NCBI GenBank assembly: GCA_028293805.1
Contig: JAQGOC010000377.1
Location: forward strand, 1-33,183
Direction: 5' to 3'
DNA from: Gammaproteobacteria bacterium
GTDB taxonomy: Bacteria > Pseudomonadota > Gammaproteobacteria > Steroidobacterales > Steroidobacteraceae
Length of the DNA: 33,183 nt
Under the pieces are notes generated by a model. That model saw only the letters and a program-made list of their open reading frames with translations, did no database searches and was not told where the DNA came from. Positions 23,839 to 32,094 of this stretch are shown here, in pieces; position 1 is the first letter of the stretch, and every line of letters starts with the position of its first letter. The translations under genes were made by a program, and so were the position numbers.

Positions 23839-24873
23839 GTGCTCACACCAACATTTCGCAACCACGCGTCCTACCTGCTCTATCCGGCGTTGCTGGGCGG
23901 GGCGCTGCTGCTGTGGTCCTCACTCTGGCTGGGCATCGGGTGGGACGCCGATGTCGCTATGCAGTTGGTGTACTGGGCGTTTCTCGCGCTGCTGGTGATT
24001 CTGGAGCGCCTGCTGCCCTTCGAGCCGGCGTGGAACCGCAACGACGGACAATTACGCAACGACATCGTCCTGTCGATCCTGACCATTGCGCTCAACTCCA
24101 TCGCAACAATCGTCTGTCTCTGGGCAATCGAGTGGGCAATCAGCACGATCGAGCCGCTCGTATCGTTGAAAGTGTGGCCCGCCCACTGGCCATTTTATGT
24201 ACAGGTCATTCCAGGCATCATTCTCTGGGACCTGGGCAATCACCTTGCGCACCGCTGGGCGCACAAAATTCCGCTGCTCTGGCGCTTCCACTCCGTGCAC
24301 CACAGCGCGCCGCGGTTGAGCGTCATCAATGCGGGCCGCTTCCATCCGATCGACATCGTCAAATCGGTCGTAATCGGTTCGCCCATTCCCATTCTCCTGG
24401 GTGTGCCGGCGGAAATTGCCGAGTGTTATGCGGCACTTTATCTCTTTGGCGGAATTCTGACGCACGCGAACATCAATCTGCGCTGCACCTTTTTCAGCCG
24501 CTTCATCAACACGCCCGACCTGCATCGCTGGCACCACAGTCCCCACCCCGTGGAAACAGACACGAACTACGGCGAGGTCACCGTGGTGTGGGACCGACTA
24601 TTCGGCTCGTACGTTTTCCATGCGCGCGGCTCGCGCCGCAACCTGGGGCTCGGATACACGGTGCCCGTCTCACGTCATCTCCTCGAAGCCATTTGGCACC
24701 CGTTGACTCCTGCAGGTCATCATGCTGGACCCGAGAGCCGCATCGTGTCCCTGCCCGAGGGCGTGACCGCGGTAGCCGATATCGCACTCACGGAGTTCCT
24801 GGCCGCGGGGCCGCCAGCTCACGGATCCGAACGAGTCGCCGGCGTTGTGCACGGCATTCAGGTGAAACCATGA
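23839..24873 (+). CDS. Fatty acid hydroxylase / sterol desaturase superfamily membrane protein
   Basis: 344 aa from a GTG at 23839, with GGAG 8 nt upstream; the frame is open further left, but there it is antisense to the aldehyde dehydrogenase. Hydrophobic segments near residues 13-33, 40-58 and 75-103 place it in the inner membrane. The eight-histidine di-iron ligand set is present: H138-x3-H142, H151-x2-H154-H155 and H229-x2-H232-H233, with H209 as a further candidate. Members hydroxylate or desaturate lipids, sterols or carotenoids with O2. It is divergent from the acyl-CoA operon and shares a 4-bp ATGA overlap with the next lipoprotein gene. It could start the attack on a hydrophobic substrate or modify membrane lipids; the sequence cannot decide. 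Confidence 0.9.
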   Translation: MLTPTFRNHASYLLYPALLGGALLLWSSLWLGIGWDADVAMQLVYWAFLALLVILERLLPFEPAWNRNDGQLRNDIVLSILTIALNSIATIVCLWAIEWAISTIEPLVSLKVWPAHWPFYVQVIPGIILWDLGNHLAHRWAHKIPLLWRFHSVHHSAPRLSVINAGRFHPIDIVKSVVIGSPIPILLGVPAEIAECYAALYLFGGILTHANINLRCTFFSRFINTPDLHRWHHSPHPVETDTNYGEVTVVWDRLFGSYVFHARGSRRNLGLGYTVPVSRHLLEAIWHPLTPAGHHAGPESRIVSLPEGVTAVADIALTEFLAAGPPAHGSERVAGVVHGIQVKP

Positions 24874-25451
24874 TCCGCGCCGCCATTGTCGGCCCATCTA
24901 AAATCGCCAGGGCGCGACTGCGCGGGTCTTTCCTCGTGGTCGTCGGCTGCCTCGTCGCTTGCGGGACGGTAGCCTGCTCCCGCAATCAACAGGCGTCCAG
25001 GGTCGATCTGGAGGCGGAAAAGGCCGCACTGCTGAAACGGGACAATGAGTGGCAGGTCGCGGTCGCGGAAAAGAAGGATGCCGCGAAGATCGCTGCCTTC
25101 TTCACGACCGATGGAATCATGTTCGGCTCGGGCGAAGCGACCGTTGCCGGCCGCGAAGCCCTCACGAAATCCGTCGCGGACCTGGTCGCGGGCCCCGCCT
25201 TTAAGGATGAGTGGACCTGGAGCCGGGTGGAACTGTCCCCCGACGGCCACCTTGCCTACCTCGTCGGCACGACCAACATCACGACGTACGACGGTTCCGG
25301 GCATCCCGTGACCAATCACGCTCGACTGATCAACGTATGGCGTAAAGATCCGGACGGAGTATGGCGGTGCATCGTCGATGCGTGGGTGGATCCGCCCGCG
25401 GCGGACACACCTGCGAGCGCAAACGCCGCCCCCGGGGGCGCCAGCCGTTAG
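24870..25451 (+). CDS. NTF2-like (DUF4440/SnoaL-type) lipoprotein
   Basis: 193 aa. The ATG overlaps the desaturase stop (ATGA), so the two are translationally coupled. The N-terminus has a Arg-rich start, a hydrophobic core FLVVVGCLVA and two possible lipobox cysteines: C31 (LVAC) and C36 (TVAC). The mature part, KRDNEWQVAVAEKKDAAKIAAFFTTDGIMFGSGEATVAGREAL and later LINVWRKDPDGVWRCIVDAW, is the cone-shaped NTF2/DUF4440 fold, which binds small hydrophobic ligands or acts as an isomerase or hydrolase-like scaffold. A periplasmic ligand-binding or helper role beside a lipid hydroxylase is plausible but unproven. It ends tail-to-tail with the TetR gene, overlapping by four bases. Confidence 0.88.
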   Translation: MIRAAIVGPSKIARARLRGSFLVVVGCLVACGTVACSRNQQASRVDLEAEKAALLKRDNEWQVAVAEKKDAAKIAAFFTTDGIMFGSGEATVAGREALTKSVADLVAGPAFKDEWTWSRVELSPDGHLAYLVGTTNITTYDGSGHPVTNHARLINVWRKDPDGVWRCIVDAWVDPPAADTPASANAAPGGASR

Positions 25452-26083
25452 CCGCGCTTCTTTCTGGGAAGTTTCGCCGGGAAGTACGAGCCCAGATAGG
25501 CGACGGCGCCCCGCTTCGCCTCCTGCGTCATTTCCTCCGTGATGAGGCCGTGCCCGATCATCGACAGGCAGAACATGAGGTCGGCGATCTCGACGGAGCG
25601 GAAAAAGACTTCCGAGCGGTTGGGAACGACGGGCAACACGAAGAAGTTCGCGACCTGATCCTCGAAGATCCGCCCGATGACCACGTCGTTCTGCCGGTCC
25701 CGCATCTTCAATTCGGGCAGTGTCTTCGGGCCGATGAGCAGCTGCCGAGCGGAAGGCTTGCGCAGATAGAACTCCCCCGCCCGGTCAAGGAGGATCTCCA
25801 CCACCTCCGACCACGCGCCGACCGCACTGCGAATCGGCGCGGTCATGATCGCCTGCAGTTCCTTGTCGTACAGCGCGACCAGGCTCGCGTACACATCGAC
25901 TATGTTGAGATAGAAGTGGTAGGCGGATCCCTTCGGCACCTTGGCTTGGAGCGCCACGTCACCAAGGCTGATCGCGTCCATTTCCCGCGATTGCAGCAGC
26001 GTTTCCGCCGCCGCCAGCAACTTGTCGCGCCGGGCAATACCGCGCTGGCGCAGCGAGCTTTTCCGAGTCCCTAGCAGAGCCAC
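25448..26083 (-). CDS. TetR-family transcriptional regulator
   Basis: 211 aa from a GTG at 26083, which has GGAGG 9 nt upstream. A TTG at 26092 is in frame but directly abuts that ribosome site and cannot be used with it. The N-terminal helix-turn-helix is seen in KLLAAAETLL, then ISLGDVALQAKVPKGSAYHFY (about 38-58), a standard TetR DNA-reading helix. The C-terminal ligand domain is not assignable to a ligand. The gene is divergent from the permease/PLP/kinase operon, and a palindromic operator candidate (site B) overlaps that operon's promoter. Matching sites at the two other catabolic operons suggest that it represses all three and is released by the substrate or a CoA-ester intermediate; this is inference. 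Confidence 0.92.
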   Translation of the reverse strand: MALLGTRKSSLRQRGIARRDKLLAAAETLLQSREMDAISLGDVALQAKVPKGSAYHFYLNIVDVYASLVALYDKELQAIMTAPIRSAVGAWSEVVEILLDRAGEFYLRKPSARQLLIGPKTLPELKMRDRQNDVVIGRIFEDQVANFFVLPVVPNRSEVFFRSVEIADLMFCLSMIGHGLITEEMTQEAKRGAVAYLGSYFPAKLPRKKRG

Positions 26084-26291
26084 GTCGTTCAACCTCCATA
26101 TTGGGTTAATTCACCGCTTCCGCTGCGGCTCGCGAGTCGGCCGGCGATCGGCCCTGCGATTGACAATTCGCAAACGCGACGCGTCCGCTGCAGAAGGTAA
26201 CATTCACTACGGTCATCATGTCCACAACCGGGGATTCAACGCAAGTCGCCGATTCCAGCGTGGACACGTTGCGCACCTCGGCCGCAAAGGG

Positions 26292-26331
26292 TTGACATCC
26301 AATTACCGAGACCTATACTCGACTAGAGTCG
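26292..26331 (+). promoter_or_regulatory. Site B: sigma70 promoter with abutting TetR-type operator
   Basis: TTGACA (26292-26297) and TATACT (26314-26319) are separated by 16 nt, a strong promoter for the permease operon. CGACTAGAGTCG (26320-26331), a perfect palindrome with 5-bp arms around two bases, directly follows the -10 box and covers the expected start of transcription. A repressor bound there would block initiation. The tetR-like gene lies just upstream and divergent. The predicted 5' leader is about 44 nt to the GTG at 26370. Confidence 0.7.
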
Positions 26332-26369
26332 CGTTTATAGACCACTTCCCACCCGAGTCAAGTCCTATC

Positions 26370-27713
26370 GTGCCTGCTCCCCCGTCGCCGAAACATCACA
26401 CGCTGCAGGCCGACGCGCTCGGCTGGTTAAAAGTAGCTGGACTCGGGATCGCGATCGCGATTTCGGGGCAGTTTTCCGGCTGGAACTACGGATTGGGCAC
26501 CGGCGGTTGGGGTGGCCTGCTCGTTGCCGCTTTGCTCACCGGCCTCTTCTATCTTGGTTTCACGCAGTGCGTCGCCGAGCTCGCAGCCGCGATGCCCAGC
26601 GCCGGTGGGTTCGAGACTTATTGCCGCAAGGCCTTCGGCATCAGTACGGGATATCTGGTCGGAATGTCCGTACTGGTCGCGCTTGCCGTCGCGGTCGGCG
26701 TCGTAGCGAATTTCACCGCGGCGTACGGCAAGGCCGTGCTTGGGATCGGCGACGTTCCCATCAAAATAGCATTGTTCGGCGTGGTGCTGCTCCTGCAGTT
26801 GCGCGGCGCGCGCGAGGCGGTGGGCGTAACCATGGTGGTCGGTCTGATCGCGGTCGGCGTGCTGCTCTTATTCACCGTGTGCATGGCGCCGTTCGCCAGT
26901 GCGCAGCATCTGCTCCCGGCGCAGGACCGTGACTTATTCCCGCACGGAGTCGCCGGCATCTTCGCGTCTCTCCCATTCGCGCTTTGGTTGTTTCTGGGCG
27001 TGGAACAGGCGGCTCTCGCAGCAGAGGAAGCAGCGGATCCCACCAGAACGATCCCCAAAGCGTTGACGATCGCCGTCGTGACGCTGGTCATCGTCGGTCT
27101 CGGTGTGCTGGTGTTCGGCCCGGCGGGGGGTGGCGTCGAGAGGCTACGGGGTGCCGACGATCCCTTGTACGCCGCGCTGACGAGCCCATTCGCTTACGGG
27201 AAGCAGACCTGGCTCACCAAAATTATCGGCACCGGTGCGCTGATCGGTCTGATCGCCACTTTCTTTTCGGTCGTCTACACATCCTCGAGACAGCTTTATT
27301 CGCTGGCGCGAGACGGATATCTGCCGAACTGGCTGGCCGCAACCAACACCAGTCAGGCCCCGCACGCAGCACTCGCTGTCGTCGTGGCAATCGGGATCCT
27401 CGCAGCGCAGTTTCCGCCCGCAAAAGGCATGCTCCTCGTGATCTTTCTCCTCTGCGTGTCCTACGTCTTCGTGCTCGCCGCCTTCATCCGGCTTCGCCGG
27501 CAGCACGCCGAGCTGCCACGACCCTATCGCGCTTTCGGCGGGTATTTCACGGCCTATGCGACGACCGCGATCTGCCTGCTCGTCTTGTGGGCCTGCTTCG
27601 TTCAGCAATCCACCGGGATGGCCTATGCGTTGGCCGTTTACGCGTTACTGCTTGCTCACTTCGTTCTGATTCAGCGCCGCAAGATGACATCGAGGCAGTT
27701 GATCCAATCATGA
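26370..27713 (+). CDS. APC-superfamily permease, ethanolamine-permease-like
   Basis: 447 aa from a GTG at 26370; there is no Met codon before the first helices, and the upstream frame runs through the promoter. About 12 membrane helices. The first helix region GLGIAIAISGQFSGWNYGLG and the following GGWGGLLVAALLTGLFYLG closely recall proteobacterial ethanolamine permeases (EAT group), and ELAAAMPSAGGFETYCRKAFG is the conserved APC loop. It imports an amine or amino acid across the inner membrane. Together with the following PLP enzyme and kinase, an amino alcohol is the best guess for cargo. It overlaps the PLP enzyme gene by four bases (ATGA). No strong ribosome site precedes the GTG. Confidence 0.9.
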   Translation: MPAPPSPKHHTLQADALGWLKVAGLGIAIAISGQFSGWNYGLGTGGWGGLLVAALLTGLFYLGFTQCVAELAAAMPSAGGFETYCRKAFGISTGYLVGMSVLVALAVAVGVVANFTAAYGKAVLGIGDVPIKIALFGVVLLLQLRGAREAVGVTMVVGLIAVGVLLLFTVCMAPFASAQHLLPAQDRDLFPHGVAGIFASLPFALWLFLGVEQAALAAEEAADPTRTIPKALTIAVVTLVIVGLGVLVFGPAGGGVERLRGADDPLYAALTSPFAYGKQTWLTKIIGTGALIGLIATFFSVVYTSSRQLYSLARDGYLPNWLAATNTSQAPHAALAVVVAIGILAAQFPPAKGMLLVIFLLCVSYVFVLAAFIRLRRQHAELPRPYRAFGGYFTAYATTAICLLVLWACFVQQSTGMAYALAVYALLLAHFVLIQRRKMTSRQLIQS

Positions 27714-29026
27714 GCTACCAGCCCCCGGCACAAGTCTCTTCCGAGAAGGCCCGCGTTCTGCGGTTGGCCTACGATCACGTCGTGCCCGGGCGGGTGCAGG
27801 GCTTTCACGAGCTCGGCGTTGATCTCGTGATGGGCAAGCGCGAAGGGTATCGATTCTGGGACATCGACGGCCAGGAATACCTCGACTTTCATCTCAATGG
27901 CGGCGTGTTCACGCTCGGACACCGCAATCCGGAGCTGCTGGCGGTGCTGCGCCAATCGCTCGAATCGCTCGACATCGGCAACCATCATTTTCCCAGTCTG
28001 GCGCGAGCGGATCTTGCCGAGCAGCTCATACGTCTCGCGCCGGGAAAGATGCAGTACGTCGTGTTCGCGACCGGAGGCTCGGAAGCGATCGACGTCGCGA
28101 TCAAATCTGCGCGGCGTGCAACTGGCCGTCGCAAGATCGTTTCCCTGGACATTGCGTACCACGGCCGAACGGGACTGTCGGGAGCCACGGGTGACGATGC
28201 GACCGCCGTATTCTTCAATTCCAACAGCCCGCAAGACTTCATCAAAGTGCCATTTGAAGATGTGGACGCGGTGGAGCGCGCGCTCCGGCACGAGGACGTC
28301 GCCGCCGTAATCATCGAGACCATTCCCGCTACCTACGGGTTCATTACGCCGAGCGCGGACTACTTGCCCCGCATCAAGGCGCTGTGCGAGCGCTACGATA
28401 CCTTGTATATCGCAGACGAGGTGCAGACCGGACTCGGACGCACGGGGCACTTGTGGGCCGTCAGTGCCTGGGGCGTGGAGCCGGATATTCTCGTCACGGC
28501 CAAGGGCTTTTCAGGCGGCTTGTACCCAATCGCAGCGACCGTGCTTAACGCCAGGGCGGGCGCCTGGCTTGCCGAAAACGGCTGGGGACACGTCTCGGGC
28601 TTCGGAGGTGCAGAAGTCGGCTGCGCGCTCGCCCAGCGCGTTCTCGAGATTTGCAGCGATCCGGGGAATCTATCGCACGCCCTGCGCATCTCCGACTATT
28701 TCGCCGCCGGCTTCGCGGACATTCAGCGACGCCATCCCTACTTGCGCAGAGTTCATCGGCTGGGTCTCGTGATGGGGTTGGAATTCGACAGCCCGCGCGG
28801 TGGCGTAGACATGATGAAGGCCCTGTACGACATCGGCCTGTGGGCCATTTTCGCGGGGTTCAAATCCTCGATCCTGCAGGTCAAGCCCGGGTTCCTCATC
28901 GACACGCGCTATTGCGACGAGGCGCTCGAGCGCTTCCAGGACGCCATCCGCGTCGCGGAGCGGCAGCCGAAGCGCGATGCGATTCGCCTCGTCTCCGGCG
29001 GGCGCTCCACCAGCGGATCCCTGTGA
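27710..29026 (+). CDS. Class III PLP enzyme, probable aminotransferase-fold phospho-lyase
   Basis: 438 aa. PLP-site features are the phosphate-binding GGSEA (122-126), Y150-H151 stacking on the cofactor, D236 in IADEVQTG and the Schiff-base K265 in VTAKGFSGG. The family covers glutamate-1-semialdehyde aminomutase, omega-transaminases and the ethanolamine-phosphate and 5-phosphohydroxylysine phospho-lyases. The operon places it between an ethanolamine-type permease (ATGA overlap) and an APH kinase (GTGA overlap). A kinase partner is the hallmark of the phospho-lyases, where the kinase phosphorylates an amino alcohol and the PLP enzyme eliminates phosphate and ammonia to give an aldehyde. I favour that over simple transamination, but sequence alone does not exclude a transaminase. 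Confidence 0.88.
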   Translation: MSYQPPAQVSSEKARVLRLAYDHVVPGRVQGFHELGVDLVMGKREGYRFWDIDGQEYLDFHLNGGVFTLGHRNPELLAVLRQSLESLDIGNHHFPSLARADLAEQLIRLAPGKMQYVVFATGGSEAIDVAIKSARRATGRRKIVSLDIAYHGRTGLSGATGDDATAVFFNSNSPQDFIKVPFEDVDAVERALRHEDVAAVIIETIPATYGFITPSADYLPRIKALCERYDTLYIADEVQTGLGRTGHLWAVSAWGVEPDILVTAKGFSGGLYPIAATVLNARAGAWLAENGWGHVSGFGGAEVGCALAQRVLEICSDPGNLSHALRISDYFAAGFADIQRRHPYLRRVHRLGLVMGLEFDSPRGGVDMMKALYDIGLWAIFAGFKSSILQVKPGFLIDTRYCDEALERFQDAIRVAERQPKRDAIRLVSGGRSTSGSL

Positions 29027-30087
29027 TAGTCGGCTCGCCGGGCCAGGACGGCCGAAAACTCGAAGCCGTGGCGCGCATCGCTCTGCGTGCTTGGGACATT
29101 TCCGCCGACTGCCGCCTCACGCTGCTCAAGTATCGGGAAAACGCTGTCTTCGCGGTCGTCATCCGCGACAAGCCGACCTATGTGTTGCGTGTTCACCGGC
29201 GGGGCTATCACAGCGACGCAGCTCTGTACTCGGAATTGACGTGGATGATTTCCCTCGCGGATCAGGGGATCCCGACTCCGCGTGTGGTTCCCACGTCGAA
29301 CGGCGACATTTTGACTCTCGTGCGCCAGCCGGACGAGGTGAACGCATATCAGTGCGACCTGCTCTCCTGGATTTCCGGGGCTCCGCTGGGACAGATAGAG
29401 GAGCGCTCGTTCGGCGACCGGGAGTTCATCGAACGCGCGTACAAACAGGTCGGACGCTTGGCGGCCCGCGTGCACGCACACAGCGCTCAATGGCATCCCG
29501 GAGAGTCATTTACTCGCCACAGCTGGGATGAGGCGGGCTGTCTCGCCAAGCCGGGTGTGTGGGGATATTTCGGCGATCTGCAGACACTGAGCACCGCAGA
29601 GCGCGCCCTTCTTCACGGCGCAGCGGAGGTTGCGCGGCAGAGGTTAGGCGCATTCGGGAGGCTGGCCAATCGGTATGGTCTCATACACGGCGATCTCGTC
29701 CCGGAAAACGTTTTGCTGGATGGCAATCAATGCACGCTCATCGATTTCGATGACTGCGGATTCGGCTGGTATGTGGCCGAGATCGCCACGGCGGTGTTCT
29801 TCCAGCTCGGAACTCCGAGCTTCGCTCCGGCGCTGCGAGCGATGATTCATGGCTACCGGCAGGTGCGAGCGCTTGATGACGGTGATCTGGACATGCTCGA
29901 TGTGATGCTGTTCCTGCGCGGCATGGCGTTGCTGGGGTGGATTCAGACGCGGGCGGAAACTGAAACGGCCCGAAAGATCCGGCGGATGGTCACCGAATCC
30001 TCGACAGCGCTCGCGGCGCGGTTGACAGGGAATATGAAAGACAAGGCGGATCTCAACGCCGCGCTCGAGCTGCCTTCTCACTATTAA
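29023..30087 (+). CDS. APH-fold kinase, hydroxylysine-kinase/amino-alcohol-kinase-like
   Basis: 354 aa from a GTG at 29023 overlapping the PLP enzyme stop (GTGA); the longer frame upstream is antisense-like shadow of that enzyme. N-lobe: CRLTLLKYRENAVFAVVI and YVLRVHRRGY. The catalytic loop is LIHGDLVPENVLL (220-232, D224 base, N229), and the metal motif is LIDFDDCGFGW (239-249, D241). This branch includes human HYKK (hydroxylysine kinase), whose product feeds the class III phospho-lyase PHYKPL, exactly the partner type found next to it here. The likely substrate is a small amino alcohol brought in by the permease. Its 30-residue C-terminus after LRGMALLGWIQTRAET is ordinary for the family. 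It is not an antibiotic-resistance enzyme by context. Confidence 0.9.
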   Translation: MIVGSPGQDGRKLEAVARIALRAWDISADCRLTLLKYRENAVFAVVIRDKPTYVLRVHRRGYHSDAALYSELTWMISLADQGIPTPRVVPTSNGDILTLVRQPDEVNAYQCDLLSWISGAPLGQIEERSFGDREFIERAYKQVGRLAARVHAHSAQWHPGESFTRHSWDEAGCLAKPGVWGYFGDLQTLSTAERALLHGAAEVARQRLGAFGRLANRYGLIHGDLVPENVLLDGNQCTLIDFDDCGFGWYVAEIATAVFFQLGTPSFAPALRAMIHGYRQVRALDDGDLDMLDVMLFLRGMALLGWIQTRAETETARKIRRMVTESSTALAARLTGNMKDKADLNAALELPSHY

Positions 30088-30102
30088 CCGGGGAGTTGGA
30101 CA

Positions 30103-32094
30103 TTGACCATTGCCGACGAAGATGATCGCGATCCCGCCAACGAGTCGGATGCCGAAAAGCTCGGGTGCAACACCGACATCACACGCCGGGATTTTGTCGG
30201 CAGCGCGCTGCTGGGGACGGGGTCCGTACTGCTGGGCATGGCCTCGCCGGCTGCATTGCGCACTGCGACTGCTCAGACGATTCCTACTCCCATGACGGGA
30301 CTGGGTCCCGATTGGACCGGTCCCGGCGGAATTGGGGACTACGCCCGGTCGAATGGCAACACGTTCGAAGTCGTCAATGCGGCGCACGGGGCGATCCGCA
30401 ACCATCAGCGCGACAGCGCCCTCCCGTCGGCGCAGGACACCGGTGAGACCTACGACCTCGTGATCGTCGGAGCCGGTATCTCAGGACTGGCAGCCAGCCA
30501 CACCTACCACAAGGCGCGACCGGGCAGCCCGGTGCTCATGCTCGATCAACATCCGATCTTCGGCGGCGAGGCCAAGCAGAACGAATTCGAAGTAGACGGC
30601 TACCACCTGACGGCACCGCAAGGCTCGACGGGTATCGTCGTGCCATTCACCCGGGCCAAGGATGCGGGCATGTGGACTCACTTCACCAAGGATCTCGGAT
30701 TTCCGGACGAGTTCGTGTTCCAGAAGCCGACGGGGCTGAACAACGACACCCTGATTCCGCATGACGCATGGTTCCCCATGCATATCGGCTGGGAGCAATC
30801 CGATACAGGCTTCTTCTACGAAGGCAAGGGATGGGTAAAAAATCCCTGGCGCGATGGATTTCAAAACGCACCGATTTCAGATGCCTCGAAGCGAGCCCTG
30901 TTGGGCATGGACCTGTTCCGGACTCCCCCGGTGCGCGAGGATTGGGACAAGTGGCTGGATAGCATCACGTACGAGCAGTTCCTGACGGACGTGATGGGTA
31001 TTCGCGGGGAGGCGTTGGCCGAAGTCACTCGCTACATCAACCCTGTCGCAGCCGCGGAGGGATGCGGGCTCGGGGCGGACGTCATATCCGCTTACTCTGC
31101 CTATAACTTCCTGCTGCCGGGTGTCATCGGGTATTACCGCTATCAGAATGGCGGGGTCGACCCGACCGACGAGCTCTATCTTGCGAGCTTTCCCGGCGGC
31201 AATGCGGGGACGGCGCGCTGTTTCGTCAAGAAGATCATCCCGGGCGCGTTCCGGGGCGAGTACCGCCTCGCCGACATTCTCAACAGCCCTGTACAGTGGG
31301 ACCAGCTCGACCGTCCTAACCAGCCCGTGCGCATGCGCGTATCGAGCACGGTGATCGAAGTTGCACACCTTGACGCCAGTGACCCATCAAAAGGCGTGCA
31401 TGTAACGTACGTTCGCGGTGGCAAACTGTTTCGTGTACGCGCCAAAGCGGCGATCTGCGCCAGCCAGCAGCACGTCAACAGACACATCTGCCGCGACGTC
31501 CCGACCGACTATCGCGAGGCAATGAATAGCTTTCACCATGCACCGATGCTCACGGTGAATGTCGCGGTGAGAAACTGGAAGTTCATGGATCGCTTGGGCA
31601 TCGCGTCTGCGCGCTGGTTCGAGGGTTTCGGCTGGTGGTTGAGCCTGCGGCGCAACCTCGAGATCGAAGGTCAGCAGACCATGCCGCTGGATCCATCGAA
31701 GCCTGTCGTATTTTCACTGTACAACCCGTTCCCGCTGCCGGGAGTGCCATTCCCCGAACAGTGCACGGCCGCGCGCATGAAGCTCTTCAACATGTCGTAT
31801 CAGGAGATCGAAATGGGAGTGCGGACGCAGTTCACGAAGATGTTCGCGGACTACGGTTTCGATGCCAAGCGCGACATAGCGGGCATTGTGGCGAACCGGT
31901 GGGGTCACGCCTACGTCGTCGACCCACCCGGCTTTTTCTTCGGCAAGGACGGCAAACCTGCACCCAAAGACGTCATCCGCAAGCGCTACAACCGGATCGC
32001 CTTTGCGCATTCGGAGCTCAGTGGACAGCAGATGTGGGAAACGGCGGCCGAAGAAGGCGAACGGGCGGCACAACAAATCCTGGAGATCATATAA
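30103..32094 (+). CDS. Tat-exported FAD-dependent amine oxidase, spermidine-dehydrogenase-like
   Basis: 663 aa from a TTG at 30103, with GGGGAG 7 nt upstream (30090-30095), a convincing alternative start. Residues 27-31 are T-R-R-D-F followed by the hydrophobic FVGSALLGTGSVLLGMA, a twin-arginine signal, so the folded flavoprotein is sent to the periplasm. The FAD-binding GAGISGLA (123-130) and LDQHPIFGGEAKQNEF (147-162) closely recall bacterial spermidine dehydrogenases, which oxidise polyamines. It is the fourth gene of the permease/PLP/kinase operon, 15 bp after the kinase. It may oxidatively cleave an amine outside the cell membrane so that the permease can take up the small fragment; that order is inference. 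The length suits the family (about 610 aa plus signal). Confidence 0.88.
   Translation: MTIADEDDRDPANESDAEKLGCNTDITRRDFVGSALLGTGSVLLGMASPAALRTATAQTIPTPMTGLGPDWTGPGGIGDYARSNGNTFEVVNAAHGAIRNHQRDSALPSAQDTGETYDLVIVGAGISGLAASHTYHKARPGSPVLMLDQHPIFGGEAKQNEFEVDGYHLTAPQGSTGIVVPFTRAKDAGMWTHFTKDLGFPDEFVFQKPTGLNNDTLIPHDAWFPMHIGWEQSDTGFFYEGKGWVKNPWRDGFQNAPISDASKRALLGMDLFRTPPVREDWDKWLDSITYEQFLTDVMGIRGEALAEVTRYINPVAAAEGCGLGADVISAYSAYNFLLPGVIGYYRYQNGGVDPTDELYLASFPGGNAGTARCFVKKIIPGAFRGEYRLADILNSPVQWDQLDRPNQPVRMRVSSTVIEVAHLDASDPSKGVHVTYVRGGKLFRVRAKAAICASQQHVNRHICRDVPTDYREAMNSFHHAPMLTVNVAVRNWKFMDRLGIASARWFEGFGWWLSLRRNLEIEGQQTMPLDPSKPVVFSLYNPFPLPGVPFPEQCTAARMKLFNMSYQEIEMGVRTQFTKMFADYGFDAKRDIAGIVANRWGHAYVVDPPGFFFGKDGKPAPKDVIRKRYNRIAFAHSELSGQQMWETAAEEGERAAQQILEII

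Noticed and set aside
26084-26092. TTG start for the TetR gene
   Set aside because: It directly abuts the GGAGG ribosome site (no spacing), whereas the GTG at 26083 has 9 nt spacing.
3227-30087. Aminoglycoside resistance for the two APH-fold proteins
   Set aside because: Both belong by motif and context to metabolic kinase branches (ACAD10/11-like and HYKK-like) inside catabolic operons.
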